Below, piece after piece: positions 44,296 to 53,905 of a stretch of DNA of 64,000 nucleotides. The notes under the pieces are model-generated. The model was not told the DNA's origin. It was given only the letters and a program-made list of their open reading frames with translations, and did not search any database. The DNA comes from Bacteroidales bacterium (GTDB taxonomy: Bacteria; Bacteroidota; Bacteroidia; Bacteroidales; Lentimicrobiaceae), in contig JADIZB010000013.1 in the NCBI GenBank assembly GCA_016705005.1, positions 1-64,000 on the forward strand, in the 5' to 3' direction. Positions within the stretch are counted from its first letter, which is position 1. Each line of letters starts with the position of its first letter. Position numbers and translations under genes: made by a program.

Positions 44296-44988
44296 TTATT
44301 TTTCTTTCTTCCCAAGCCATTTATAAGCAAAACCTGCCAATATGGCACCAATGGCCGGCATTACCCAGAAGAACCAAAGTTGCTGAAGTGCTATCCCGCC
44401 TTCAAAAATTGCAGGTCCGGTACTTCTGGCAGGATTCACAGATGTGTTGGTTACGGGGATACTGATAAGATGGATAAGGGTAAGCCCCAGGCCTATTGCC
44501 ACCGGTGCAAGCCCTTTTGGAGCACGTTCATCGGTTGAGCCCAGGATAATGATCAGAAACATAAAGGTCATTACCACTTCAATCAGCAATCCTGAAAGGT
44601 ATGGATACCCTCCCGGTGAGTGTTCACCGTACCCGTTCGAAGCCAGACCACCTGTATAACCATCTTTGCCTGACGCAATCAGATAGAGGATGAACGTGGC
44701 AAAAATTGCGCCCAGTACCTGCGACACAATATATGGTAAAAGCTCTGATGCTTTGAACCTTCCTCCGGCCCATAATCCCAAAGAAACTGCCGGGTTCAGG
44801 TGACAACCTGAGATGTGCCCGATGGCAAAGGCCATTGTTAATACAGTAAGTCCGAAAGCAAGTGAAACACCAAGCAATCCGATGCCCAGTTCGGGAAAGG
44901 CTGCAGATAAAACCGCACTTCCGCATCCCCCAAGCACAAGCCAGAAAGTTCCGATAAACTCGGCCGCTGCTCTTTTAGTCATTGACAT
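44296..44988 (-). CDS. aqpZ: Aquaporin Z
   Basis: A water channel of the inner membrane, 230 residues with six membrane helices. The two half-helix NPA motifs are HLNPAVSLG near residue 63 and SVNPARSTGP near 185, the latter with the selectivity-filter Arg just after NPA. Other AqpZ landmarks are AEFIGTFWLVLGGCGSAVL at the start and VVMTFMFLIIILGSTDERAP. Its ATG is preceded by AAGGAGG with a 5-base spacer, an unusually strong ribosome-binding site for this genome. No close operon partner; it converges with the membrane ferredoxin gene. Confidence 0.97.
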   Translation of the reverse strand: MSMTKRAAAEFIGTFWLVLGGCGSAVLSAAFPELGIGLLGVSLAFGLTVLTMAFAIGHISGCHLNPAVSLGLWAGGRFKASELLPYIVSQVLGAIFATFILYLIASGKDGYTGGLASNGYGEHSPGGYPYLSGLLIEVVMTFMFLIIILGSTDERAPKGLAPVAIGLGLTLIHLISIPVTNTSVNPARSTGPAIFEGGIALQQLWFFWVMPAIGAILAGFAYKWLGKKEK

Positions 44989-45188
44989 GTAACCTCCTTT
45001 TTTAATTGAATGAATAAAATTACTGAATTACAAGCGTTATGTATCAAATAACTGCTGGTTATCTGATAAGATAGATTCATCAATCGGTAGAAGTAAGTTT
45101 TAGGCCGGGATGAGAGTTGCCTGAGGGAAGCCAAAGGTCAGAGAATTACCATTGACGAAGGAGTATATTGGTATTGAACATCACAAAT

Positions 45189-45227
45189 ATGAAAGTATCC
45201 TGTCATTTTCTGACTGAATACTTTCAT
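45189..45227. other. Inverted repeat downstream of the DHOD-like gene
   Basis: ATGAAAGTAT and ATACTTTCAT are perfect 10-base inverted arms 19 bases apart, 40 bases beyond the stop of the DHOD-like gene and upstream of aqpZ. It could be a weak terminator or an operator; neither is certain. Confidence 0.4.
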
Positions 45228-45266
45228 ACAGGATCATGCTTTTGCCCCGGAGAGCAGTGTTATGCA

Positions 45267-46280
45267 CTAAGCCATTGGATATTTCCTGAATATCTGTTCA
45301 GAATGAAGCAACAGGTCAATATATTGTGCTCGTTTATAAATGTATGGGTCTTTAACCATTGCTTTTGACAACTTTCCCCTGAAGGCGCCCAAATTTTCAA
45401 ATTTGTGCTTATTCATAAAATTCTCAAGATCGGTAAGCATGTTTGAGATGTGTTCAGGCTTGTGTTTGTAGAGTGCACTAACAATCTGAACAGTATCAGC
45501 TCCGGCAAGAATCATCTTGACCATGTCATTTCCTGAGTAAATGCCGGAAGAACTGCATACAGATGCCCCGGTATTGTTATATAAAACACCGGCATAGCGG
45601 AGTGCCAGACGGTAGTCGCCCTCATTGCTGAGGTTGAAAGGAGTACTGTGCGAAAGAGTTTCAAGGTTGATGTCCGGTTCAAACATACGGTTAAACAAAA
45701 CAAAAGCTTTTGCTCCTGCTTTTGACATACGTGAGATCACCTGTAAAGGATTGGTATAGAACGGACTCAGTTTGACACTTACCGGAATTTTGACTTTTTT
45801 ACATACAAGTTCAACAACTGATACCTGCTCATCCTCTATTGATTTTGCTTCTGTTTGAAAATCGCGCGGAACGGAGAAAAAATTTAATTCAAGACCATCA
45901 ACGCCTGTTTTTTCAATCAGTTCAGCGTACTCAACCCAGGTTTCTGTAAAAACACAATTAAGGCTTGCTATTAATGGAATACTGATTGCAGCTTTGGCTT
46001 CACGAAGCTTGGCCAGGTGCTCTTCAGGCCCGGCATGCTCCATACCCGGAAAAAGACTGATCATTTCTGCATTCCGCTCATTGTACAATTCCATCTCATC
46101 CTGAAACTGTATGCTTTCCAGTTGAATCTGTTCTTCAAACAATGATTTGTAAACAATGGCTGCTGCACCAGCGTCCTCGAGCTTTTGCAGCATATCAACA
46201 CTATTGACTAGGTTACTGGATCCAATAATAATGGGATTTTTAAGTGAAATACCCATATAATTAACAGCAAGTTTCGACAT
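45267..46280 (-). CDS. Dihydroorotate dehydrogenase-like flavoprotein
   Basis: A 337-residue TIM-barrel FMN protein. Segments typical of DHOD-like proteins include YMGISLKNPIIIGSSNLVNS, PLIASLNCVFTETW, GVDGLELNFFSVP, KIPVSVKLSPFYTNP and ILAGADTVQIVSALYK. This paralogous group differs from true PyrD and often lies beside pyruvate:ferredoxin oxidoreductase genes in anaerobes; here nifJ is the divergent neighbour. Its real substrate is not established. AAAGGAG lies 8 bases before the ATG, again a clear Shine-Dalgarno sequence, which is rare in this window. Confidence 0.88.
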   Translation of the reverse strand: MSKLAVNYMGISLKNPIIIGSSNLVNSVDMLQKLEDAGAAAIVYKSLFEEQIQLESIQFQDEMELYNERNAEMISLFPGMEHAGPEEHLAKLREAKAAISIPLIASLNCVFTETWVEYAELIEKTGVDGLELNFFSVPRDFQTEAKSIEDEQVSVVELVCKKVKIPVSVKLSPFYTNPLQVISRMSKAGAKAFVLFNRMFEPDINLETLSHSTPFNLSNEGDYRLALRYAGVLYNNTGASVCSSSGIYSGNDMVKMILAGADTVQIVSALYKHKPEHISNMLTDLENFMNKHKFENLGAFRGKLSKAMVKDPYIYKRAQYIDLLLHSEQIFRKYPMA

Positions 46281-46713
46281 ACAACGATCTCCTTTGATTA
46301 TTTGTTTTTCCTGTGGTTAGGATGAATTAACAATATTTTAACGGTTTTTGTTCTCAGTATACTACCGATTTCGTGATAATTCTTGATGCGATAAAAATAA
46401 GTATTTGTAATGAGGCAAACTCATAAAATTGTCATTGCTGCTTAAAATTTCCGGATTCTATGTCTGATATCCGATGCTACATTGGCGAATGAAGGCAAAA
46501 ACAATCATAGATTGTGAGGAATGACTCACCAAAAGCCGGGTTTTGGAATCAGCCGAAAGCCTGAAACTTAATTAAACTGATTATAAATAGATGGAGTCAA
46601 TGTGCATTCACATGCATTTATTGCATCAGATACTCTATAAATAAGTAATTTTGCCGTGCTTTTCAGGATTTTCTGGGAGTACTTGTTAATGAGCGTTTTA
46701 AATACTTACTGAT
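46281..46713. other. Divergent spacer between the DHOD-like gene and nifJ
   Basis: Contains a Bacteroidota promoter for nifJ: TAATTTTG at 46646-46653 with TTG at 46621-46623 (22-base spacer), 61 bases before the ATG. The same 14-mer AATAAGTAATTTTG recurs upstream of the acid-phosphatase gene. No Rex-type TGTTA-N6-TAACA site was found here. Confidence 0.55.
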
Positions 46714-49700
46714 ATGACAAAAAAGAAAAATTTTGTTACCTGTGACGGAAATTATGCTGCTGCTCACATCGCTTATATGTTCAGCGAAGTAGCTGCTATT
46801 TATCCAATCACACCCTCTTCTACCATGGCTGAATATGTTGACGAATGGGCAGCTTTTGGTCGTAAAAATATCTTCGGTGAAACCGTGAAAGTAACCGAAA
46901 TGCAGTCGGAAGCCGGAGCAGCTGGTGCTGTCCACGGATCGCTGCAAGCGGGTGCATTAACCACAACATATACTGCATCCCAGGGTCTGTTGCTTATGAT
47001 CCCGAATATGTATAAAATCTCCGGAGAATTACTTCCGGGCGTATTTCACGTTTCAGCCCGGAGTCTGGCTGCCCAGGCATTGTCAATTTTTGGTGATCAT
47101 TCCGACGTATATTCGACCAGACAAACGGGATTTGCAATGCTCGCAACCGGCAGCGTTCAGGAGATTCTGGATATAGCCGGGGTTGCCCACCTTGCTGCAA
47201 TAAAATCACGGGTGCCATTCCTCCATTTCTTTGATGGTTTCCGCACTTCACATGAAATTCAGAAAGCTGAGGCGCCCTCCAACGAAGATATGGCAGCATT
47301 GCTCGACTGGGATGCCCTTCAGGCATACCGCGACCGTGCTCTTAATCCGGAACATCCGGTTACAAGAGGAACAGCTCAGAATCCGGATATTTATTTCCAG
47401 TCGCGTGAAGCTGCCAATAAATATTATGATGCTTTGCCTGATATTGTTGAGGATTACATGCAGCAAATTACCAAACTCACTGGCCGGGAATATCATCCGT
47501 TTACTTATTATGGTGCTCCGGATGCTGAAAATGTGCTCATCGCCATGGGTTCTATCACCGATACAATCAAAGAAGTTATCGACTATCTGAATGCTAAGGG
47601 TGAAAAGATAGGTCTGGTTTCCGTACATCTCTACAGGCCGTTTTCTGCAAAATATTTCTTCAGGGTTATGCCTGCCGGTGTTAAACGAATCTGCGTACTC
47701 GACCGGACCAAAGAACCCGGTGCAAATGGCGAACCTCTTTACCTCGATGTTAAGGATCTGTTCTACGACAGACCGGATAAACCACTTGTAATTGGCGGCC
47801 GTTATGGTCTCAGCTCAAAGGATACCACTCCGGCTATGATTTTATCCGTGGTCAATAACCTGAAGAGTGCTGAACCCAAAAACAGGTTCACCGTTGGTAT
47901 TGTTGATGACGTAACTTTTACATCACTGCCATTGCTTCCTGAGCTTGATCTGGCCGATAAAGATACATACCAGGCGAAATTCTACGGAATCGGCGCTGAC
48001 GGAACAGTTGGTGCAAACAAGAATTCAATCAAAATCATTGGGGATACCACCGAAAAATATTGTCAGGCATACTTTGCCTATGATTCAAAGAAGTCAGGTG
48101 GCGTAACCACTTCACATCTGCGATTTGGTAACAAACCCATAAGATCACCCTATCTTGTGAATACACCTGACTTTGTAGCCTGCCATGTACCGGCATATCT
48201 CGAAAAATACGATATGCTGAAAGGGCTGAAAAAAGGGGGGACCTTCCTGCTCAACAGCATCTGGAGTGTTGAAGAAACCATGGATCGCCTGCCTGATCAT
48301 ATGAAACTGTATCTTGCCGAAAATGAGATTAAGTTCTATGTGATCAATGCTACAGCCATAGCTGAAGAAATCGGCCTCGGCGGACGCACCAACACCATCA
48401 TGCAATCAACCTTCTTCAAAATATCTGGTGTAATTCCATACGAACTTGCCGTTGACCATATGAAGAAAGCCATCGCAAAAAGCTTTGGCCGCAAAGGTGA
48501 GGAAATTGTAAAAATGAATTATGCTGCCATCGATAAAGGTGGAGAGGCCGTTAAAATTGAGGTGCCGGCAGCTTGGAAGAAACTGGTTCCGGTAAAGAAG
48601 ACTGATACCAGGATCTTACCTGATTTTATCCGGGATGTTGTAGAACCTATAAACGCTATGAAAGGCGATGACCTGCCGGTAAGTGCATTCCTTGGTCGTG
48701 AAGATGGAACTTTCCCGGCTGGCACAACCGAGTATGAAAAACGAGGCATAGCCGTCACTGTTCCAAAGTGGATTCATGAAAACTGTATTCAATGTAACCA
48801 GTGCGCCTATGTATGTCCTCACGCCTGTATCCGTCCGTTCCTCATCAATGAGGAAGAGATGAAGGCAGTTCCGGCAGGGACACCATCATTAAAAGCTATT
48901 CCCAAAACTTTCGAAGGATTGCAGTTCCGGATTCAGCTGAGCCCGCTCGATTGTACAGGTTGTGGTAACTGTGTTGATGTATGCCCCTCAAAAACAAAGG
49001 CACTTGTAATGGAGTCGCTCGACAGCCAGATGGAGCAGGATAATCTCTGGAACATCATTTCAAAAAAGGTTACATACAAGGATACCATTGCACCCAAAGA
49101 ACAAAATGTTAAGAACAGCCAGTTTGCACAGCCATTGTTTGAGTTCTCCGGTGCTTGCAGTGGTTGTGGTGAAACGCCTTACATCAAACTGATTACCCAG
49201 CTTTACGGTGAACGTATGATGGTTGCCAACGCTACCGGATGCTCATCCATCTATGGCGGTTCAGCGCCCTCGACTCCGTATACAAAAAATGCAAACGGAG
49301 AGGGGCCGGCCTGGGCTAATTCACTTTTCGAGGATAATGCAGAATATGGTTTTGGAATGGCAACCGGTGTTTCAAAACTCCGCAGCCGCATTGCCGACCG
49401 GATGGGAAGTATTATCAGCGGCGATTTCAAGGCTGAACTTAAAACTGCCTGTGAAGAATGGATCAGTGCCATGAGCGATGCTGCCGGATCGAGAACTGCC
49501 ACCGAAAAGGTGTTGCCGTTACTTGAAAAGGAAACTGCCCCGGTTGCCAAGGAATTACTTTCACTTAAACAGTATTTTATTAAGAAGTCAATCTGGATGT
49601 TTGGTGGAGATGGTTGGGCTTACGACATCGGTTATGGTGGACTCGACCATGTGATTGCTTCAGGTGAGGATGTTAACCTTCTGGTTCTTGATACCGAGGT

Positions 49701-50250
49701 TTATTCCAATACCGGTGGTCAGGCCTCAAAATCGACTCCGGTCGGGGCAGTGGCGAAATTTGCTGCAAGCGGTAAGAAGGTCAGGAAAAAAGATCTCGGT
49801 ATGATGGCCATGAGTTATGGTTATGTTTATGTTGCTCAGGTTTCAATCGGGGCAAATCAGTCGCAATACCTCAAAGCTTTGCGCGAAGCAGAAGCCTATC
49901 CAGGACCATCTCTGATCATTGCTTATTCACCCTGTATCAACCATGGTATCAGGGCAGGAATGGGCAAAGCCAATGAACAGCAGAAAGATGCTGTTGAAGC
50001 TGGTTACTGGTCAATGTACCGGTACAATCCACTGCTCGAAAATGAGGGAAAAAATCCATTCCAACTTGATTCAAAGGAACCTGATTTCAGCAAATTTCAG
50101 GCATTCCTCGAGAGTGAAGTCAGGTATACTTCTTTGAAAAAGTCGTTCCCTGTGGAAGCCACCGAACTGTTTGCTGCTGCTGAAGAAAATGCCAAATGGC
50201 GCTACTATAGCTACAAACGTATGGCAGACGCAAATTTTTCTCATAAATAG
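46714..50250 (+). CDS. nifJ: Pyruvate:ferredoxin (flavodoxin) oxidoreductase
   Basis: Converts pyruvate and CoA to acetyl-CoA, CO2 and reduced ferredoxin. The 1178 residues match the single-chain homodimeric form. In order: pyruvate-binding domain I (AAIYPITPSSTMAEYVDEW), domain II, the gamma domain, the 2x4Fe-4S domain with CIQCNQCAYVCPHAC and CTGCGNCVDVCPSK near 690-760, and the TPP domain with CSGCGETPY and GDGWAYDIGYGGLDHV..DTEVYSNTGGQ near 960-1000. The C-terminal extra cluster Cys is in SPCINHGI. It supplies reduced ferredoxin that the NAD-linked hydrogenase could use. A Bacteroidota promoter precedes it and a strong terminator follows. Confidence 0.98.
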   Translation: MTKKKNFVTCDGNYAAAHIAYMFSEVAAIYPITPSSTMAEYVDEWAAFGRKNIFGETVKVTEMQSEAGAAGAVHGSLQAGALTTTYTASQGLLLMIPNMYKISGELLPGVFHVSARSLAAQALSIFGDHSDVYSTRQTGFAMLATGSVQEILDIAGVAHLAAIKSRVPFLHFFDGFRTSHEIQKAEAPSNEDMAALLDWDALQAYRDRALNPEHPVTRGTAQNPDIYFQSREAANKYYDALPDIVEDYMQQITKLTGREYHPFTYYGAPDAENVLIAMGSITDTIKEVIDYLNAKGEKIGLVSVHLYRPFSAKYFFRVMPAGVKRICVLDRTKEPGANGEPLYLDVKDLFYDRPDKPLVIGGRYGLSSKDTTPAMILSVVNNLKSAEPKNRFTVGIVDDVTFTSLPLLPELDLADKDTYQAKFYGIGADGTVGANKNSIKIIGDTTEKYCQAYFAYDSKKSGGVTTSHLRFGNKPIRSPYLVNTPDFVACHVPAYLEKYDMLKGLKKGGTFLLNSIWSVEETMDRLPDHMKLYLAENEIKFYVINATAIAEEIGLGGRTNTIMQSTFFKISGVIPYELAVDHMKKAIAKSFGRKGEEIVKMNYAAIDKGGEAVKIEVPAAWKKLVPVKKTDTRILPDFIRDVVEPINAMKGDDLPVSAFLGREDGTFPAGTTEYEKRGIAVTVPKWIHENCIQCNQCAYVCPHACIRPFLINEEEMKAVPAGTPSLKAIPKTFEGLQFRIQLSPLDCTGCGNCVDVCPSKTKALVMESLDSQMEQDNLWNIISKKVTYKDTIAPKEQNVKNSQFAQPLFEFSGACSGCGETPYIKLITQLYGERMMVANATGCSSIYGGSAPSTPYTKNANGEGPAWANSLFEDNAEYGFGMATGVSKLRSRIADRMGSIISGDFKAELKTACEEWISAMSDAAGSRTATEKVLPLLEKETAPVAKELLSLKQYFIKKSIWMFGGDGWAYDIGYGGLDHVIASGEDVNLLVLDTEVYSNTGGQASKSTPVGAVAKFAASGKKVRKKDLGMMAMSYGYVYVAQVSIGANQSQYLKALREAEAYPGPSLIIAYSPCINHGIRAGMGKANEQQKDAVEAGYWSMYRYNPLLENEGKNPFQLDSKEPDFSKFQAFLESEVRYTSLKKSFPVEATELFAAAEENAKWRYYSYKRMADANFSHK

Positions 50251-50273
50251 TACTCAATCCATTACGGAATAAG

Positions 50274-50281
50274 TAATTTTG
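50274..50281 (+). promoter_or_regulatory. Bacteroidota -7 element for the acid-phosphatase lipoprotein gene
   Basis: TAATTTTG, inside AATAAGTAATTTTG, a 14-mer identical to the nifJ promoter. It ends one base before the nifJ terminator stem, so transcripts would start within the hairpin, about 35 bases before the lipoprotein ATG. Confidence 0.5.
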
Positions 50282-50302
50282 AAGCCGGGAATTTTCCCGG
50301 CT
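50282..50302 (+). terminator. Strong rho-independent terminator after nifJ
   Basis: AAGCCGGGAA and TTCCCGGCTT form a 10-pair stem with a minimal loop, followed by a run of seven T, 31 bases after the nifJ stop. Confidence 0.92.
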
Positions 50303-50321
50303 TTTTTTATTTGTGAAACTT

Positions 50322-51176
50322 ATGAGATATGCCATTAGCCTGATTTTTGTTCTTTTAATTACGGGTTCATGTAAACAAAAGACGCCTGAATTATCCGGGC
50401 AGGATCATAAATCTCCGGATACTGAAATCGGACCTTCAAAAAGCGAAGGAAATTATCCGGGTAATCAAAGAAATGAACACATGGTGCTCGGCACTTTGTT
50501 TCAGCAGAAGGCCGGCGAATACAGGGCTTTGTGCTACCAGGCATTTAATCTTGGCAAACTGATGCTGGACAAGGATCTGTTGGATAACAGTGTTGATAAA
50601 CACAGAATTATCGTGCTCGATATTGATGAAACGGTTCTTGATAACAGCCCTTTTCAGGCTAAATGCATACTTCAGGGAACTTCCTATCCTGAATACTGGG
50701 ACGAATGGTGCAATCGTGCCATTGCAAAAGCTTTGCCCGGTGCCCTTGATTTCCTGTTATACGCCAAAGCAAATGGAGTTGGCATATACTACATCACCAA
50801 CCGGAAGGTTCATCTGAAGGAAGCAACACTAAGAAACCTGGCAGAACTGGGTTTCCCTGATGCTGACAATGATCATATAATCATGCGCACCTCGGTTGAT
50901 AGTAAAGAATCACGCCGGCAGGATCTGCTGAAGAAGAATCATATTTCACTTTTATTCGGTGATAACCTGAATGATTTCTCAGATGCTTTTGAAAAGAAGG
51001 ATCCGGCTTCAAGGGCTGCTGAGGTTGACAGGATGAATAAGCTTTTCGGACAGAAGTTCATCGTTCTTCCCAATGCTATGTATGGTGACTGGGAATCGGC
51101 GTTGTATGGGTTTGATCAGAAACAGCCGGATTCAGTGAAGTACCTGATCCGGCGAAATGCTCTTACCGGATTCTGA
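50322..51176 (+). CDS. 5'-nucleotidase / acid phosphatase, lipoprotein e(P4) family
   Basis: A 284-residue HAD-superfamily phosphatase. From the ATG at 50322 it begins MRYAISLIFVLLITGSC, a lipoprotein signal with lipobox ITGSC, so it is anchored to a membrane. The catalytic class C acid-phosphatase motif is VLDIDETVLDNSPF near 95-108 and the second acidic motif is LLFGDNLNDFSD near 205. Family members dephosphorylate 5'-nucleotides, and e(P4) of Haemophilus acts on NMN/NADP. An in-frame GTG three codons earlier is less likely. It stands alone after the nifJ terminator and converges with the folate cyclo-ligase gene, the two stop codons being 1 base apart. Confidence 0.92.
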   Translation: MRYAISLIFVLLITGSCKQKTPELSGQDHKSPDTEIGPSKSEGNYPGNQRNEHMVLGTLFQQKAGEYRALCYQAFNLGKLMLDKDLLDNSVDKHRIIVLDIDETVLDNSPFQAKCILQGTSYPEYWDEWCNRAIAKALPGALDFLLYAKANGVGIYYITNRKVHLKEATLRNLAELGFPDADNDHIIMRTSVDSKESRRQDLLKKNHISLLFGDNLNDFSDAFEKKDPASRAAEVDRMNKLFGQKFIVLPNAMYGDWESALYGFDQKQPDSVKYLIRRNALTGF

Positions 51177-51177
51177 T

Positions 51178-51729
51178 TCAGTCTGTTATAACCATATCCA
51201 TCCGAATATCGTTCTCGTCAGCCGGGATGTCGTCAAACATCTGGAAACGGAAGCATACACCAGTTTTTTTTGCTTTTATTGTAACCAGAAACCTGTCATA
51301 ATAAGCTTTTCCGCGACCCATCCTGTTATTTTTCCTGTCAAAGGCTATTCCCGGAACAATAATCAGGTCGATACTTTCCTGATCAAAGAAAAGTGGGCCA
51401 TCAGGTTCGGGAATCCGGTATAGATCACCGGCAATGAGATGCTCTTCCCCGTTAAAAATTTTGAGATTCATGGTATCTCCGTCAACGGATGGTAATACAA
51501 TACGCTTCTTTCCAGCCCATTTACGAATGAAATCATGGGTAAAGACTTCTCCTCTGATCGACCAGTACATCATTACAGTCGAAGCGTCTCTGAACCCGGG
51601 TTGACTTTCAATTGAATCCATTATTATAGCCGACCTCCTGAAATATTCAGCGGTTTCCTGTTTTCCTTTCAGAAGTTTAACAAGCTGGCGGAGCTCTTCT
51701 TTACTTTTCACAGTATTATCAACGTCCAT
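51178..51729 (-). CDS. 5-formyltetrahydrofolate cyclo-ligase
   Basis: ATP-dependent enzyme returning 5-formyl-THF to the 5,10-methenyl form. Starting at the ATG 51729 it has 183 residues; an in-frame TTG further up falls in the terminator tail of the preceding gene and is unlikely. The family signature is IVPGIAFDRKNNRMGRGKAYYDRFL near 125-150, where the glycine-rich part reads RMGRGKAYYD in place of RLGxGxGYYD. N-terminal Lys/Arg residues (KSKEELRQLVKLL) fit the formyl-THF binding start. Same strand as sppA upstream but separated by a terminator. Confidence 0.88.
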   Translation of the reverse strand: MDVDNTVKSKEELRQLVKLLKGKQETAEYFRRSAIIMDSIESQPGFRDASTVMMYWSIRGEVFTHDFIRKWAGKKRIVLPSVDGDTMNLKIFNGEEHLIAGDLYRIPEPDGPLFFDQESIDLIIVPGIAFDRKNNRMGRGKAYYDRFLVTIKAKKTGVCFRFQMFDDIPADENDIRMDMVITD

Positions 51730-51789
51730 AGTGTGGATGGTAAATTTCAATTTTTTCTCTGAATTCTGTAAGCCATAATACAAATAAAT

Positions 51790-51809
51790 GAGGCCGGTTA
51801 TCCGGCCTC
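51790..51809 (-). terminator. Terminator after sppA
   Basis: GAGGCCGG and CCGGCCTC make an 8-pair GC-rich stem with a 4-base loop, 28 bases after the sppA stop on the minus strand and followed by ATTTATTTG. Confidence 0.85.
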
Positions 51810-51836
51810 GTTTATCTCCCGATTACCATTGGTTGA

Positions 51837-53606
51837 TCAATAGATGTCAATCACAAACGGAAGCCTTGCCTGAATGCCTTTCATATTTGAAATTGACCTC
51901 AATTCTTTCAGGTAGGGATAAAGTGTCCCAAGCTCCTTCTGTATCAGTGATTCCGAAGGTTTGCCTGAAAGATCATCCATCAGTTGTGTAAAAGGATCTT
52001 TTTGTTCAGGAAGCGAGGTTATCCTGTAATCTTCAAGTTTAGCCATGGATGCGGCAATTTCAATGGCTTTTCTCAATCCGCCGGTTTCGTCTGTCAGATT
52101 CAGCCTTTTCCCATCAATTCCACTCCATACCCTTCCTTGTCCTATGCTGTCAACATTTGCTGCAGTAATTCCCCTCCCGGCTGATACATGATTGATAAAA
52201 GTCTTGTATATGCGTTCAATGCTATTGGTAATCACTTTCTCCTCATAGGGGGTCATCGCCCTGGTCACCGACGGAAAATCGGAATTCGGATTTGTTTTAA
52301 CCATATCGAATGTAACTCCAAGCTTGTTCTCGAAGAACCTGCTGAAATCGGGTATAACGCCAAATACGCCAATGGATCCGGTGAGTGTTGTCGGATTACA
52401 GACAATGGTATCTGCAGCACATGCAATATAATAACCTCCGGAAGCAGCATAATCGCCCATGGACGCAACAACAGGTTTTATTTCCTGTGCAAGTTTCAGC
52501 TCTCTGAGGATAACTTCTGAAGCCAAAGCACTTCCTCCCGGAGAATTTATCCGGAACACGATGGCTTTCACAGAGCTGTCAAGACGAGCTTTTCTGATAG
52601 CCCGGGAAAGTCGTTCTGACCCAATGGTCTCATCGTCACCTTCGCCACTCATAATTTCACCAACAGCATAAATTACCGCTATTTTATTCTTCGACCGTTT
52701 TTCGGCTTTTTGGACTGGAACATCCTTGTAACGTTCAAGTTTGACGAATTCAACCTTATCTGATTTTTCAAGCTTCAGTTTTTCCTTTATGAGGTCGGTT
52801 AACTGGTCTTTGTATGTGATTTTATCAGCAAATTTGTATTTAACTGCATCATCTGGCGTCTGAATAAGAAGGGAGTCGGCATACACCTTCAGACGCGCAG
52901 CTTCAATGTTTCGCGACTCACTTACCTTTTCCATAATATGCTGCCATATTGAACCTACATATGCAAGTGTCTGCTCTTTGCTGGCTTCACTCATTTTTGT
53001 TCCGATCAGCGGTTCAATAGCGCTTTTATATTTGCCATGCCGTATGATTTGTGCATTGACATCCAGTTTGTCGAGCAGGCCTTTGATAAATACCACTCCA
53101 CCGGTGAGACCTTTAAAATCAATGCTTCCTTCAGGATTAACGCAGATTTCATCTGCAGCAGTAGCCAGGTAATAGGCCTTTTGCGAGTAGGTTTCACCGT
53201 AAGCAATAATGAATTTCTTCGACTCCTTGAACTGAATCAATGCATTCCTGATTTCTTCAAGGGTAGCCATGCCCGATGGAATATCACTCAGATCAAGCAG
53301 TATACCACTAATATTCTCATCTTTCGCGGCCTGTTCTATCAGGTCTGTAGTTTCGAGCAATCCCGGGGTGCTGGTTGTTTCCATAAACGAAGACCTGCTG
53401 AATGAAAATGGTCCGACAGGACTGCGTTCCGGTATGGGTTCATCGAATTGTAAAAGCAGAATTGTTTTTGGTTTAATGCTCACTTCTTCTTTTCCGGCAA
53501 ATGAAATGGCCGAAGCGATGATTATAAATGAGATAAAAAAGAAAATCAGGGAGGTAAGTATCAACCCCGCCATTGATGCAAGCATGAATTTAAAGAATTG
53601 TCTCAT
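51837..53606 (-). CDS. sppA: Signal peptide peptidase SppA, 67 kDa type
   Basis: An inner-membrane serine protease that degrades cleaved signal peptides. In 589 residues there is one N-terminal membrane helix (about 8-36, LILTSLIFFFISFIIIASAI) and two S49 domains. The Lys of the Ser-Lys dyad is in RHGKYKSAIEPL near residue 200, and the nucleophile Ser in GDYAASGGYYIACAADTIV near 390; an INSPGGSALASEV segment precedes it. The two-domain length and residue order match the long (E. coli-like) form. Single gene; divergent from folK with a 300-base spacer. Confidence 0.95.
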   Translation of the reverse strand: MRQFFKFMLASMAGLILTSLIFFFISFIIIASAISFAGKEEVSIKPKTILLLQFDEPIPERSPVGPFSFSRSSFMETTSTPGLLETTDLIEQAAKDENISGILLDLSDIPSGMATLEEIRNALIQFKESKKFIIAYGETYSQKAYYLATAADEICVNPEGSIDFKGLTGGVVFIKGLLDKLDVNAQIIRHGKYKSAIEPLIGTKMSEASKEQTLAYVGSIWQHIMEKVSESRNIEAARLKVYADSLLIQTPDDAVKYKFADKITYKDQLTDLIKEKLKLEKSDKVEFVKLERYKDVPVQKAEKRSKNKIAVIYAVGEIMSGEGDDETIGSERLSRAIRKARLDSSVKAIVFRINSPGGSALASEVILRELKLAQEIKPVVASMGDYAASGGYYIACAADTIVCNPTTLTGSIGVFGVIPDFSRFFENKLGVTFDMVKTNPNSDFPSVTRAMTPYEEKVITNSIERIYKTFINHVSAGRGITAANVDSIGQGRVWSGIDGKRLNLTDETGGLRKAIEIAASMAKLEDYRITSLPEQKDPFTQLMDDLSGKPSESLIQKELGTLYPYLKELRSISNMKGIQARLPFVIDIY

Positions 53607-53905
53607 ATGATTTTATTGATTGGGTTTGACATTTTCACCAAAGATAATTTATTGATCTCAGAATCGCAGACACAACTGTCTTTTTATTTTTTAAAACCAG
53701 GTAGGATTTATATGCCCGCGGCTTTATTTTCAATCGGGACGGTTCTGTTCTCCGGAGCTTATATGACGGTTATAGTCGCGGATGGTTACAGCAGATGGCT
53801 GACTTCTGTGGTTTTTTATTTTCAGATGTTTTTTTTTAATTGGTAAGATTCAATGCTGCTATTTCATCCAAAGCTCATTACTTTTGTCTTTTATAACAGC
53901 TGGTA
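53607..53905. other. Divergent spacer with a folK promoter element
   Basis: Contains TACTTTTG at 53879-53886, a match to TAnnTTTG, 20 bases before the folK ATG. An 82-codon open frame here has no recognisable family and no codon pattern like its neighbours, so I do not call it a gene. Confidence 0.5.

Noticed and set aside
53598..53846. 82-codon plus-strand open frame between sppA and folK
   Set aside because: It overlaps the sppA start, contains aromatic-rich low-complexity sequence and has no family resemblance.
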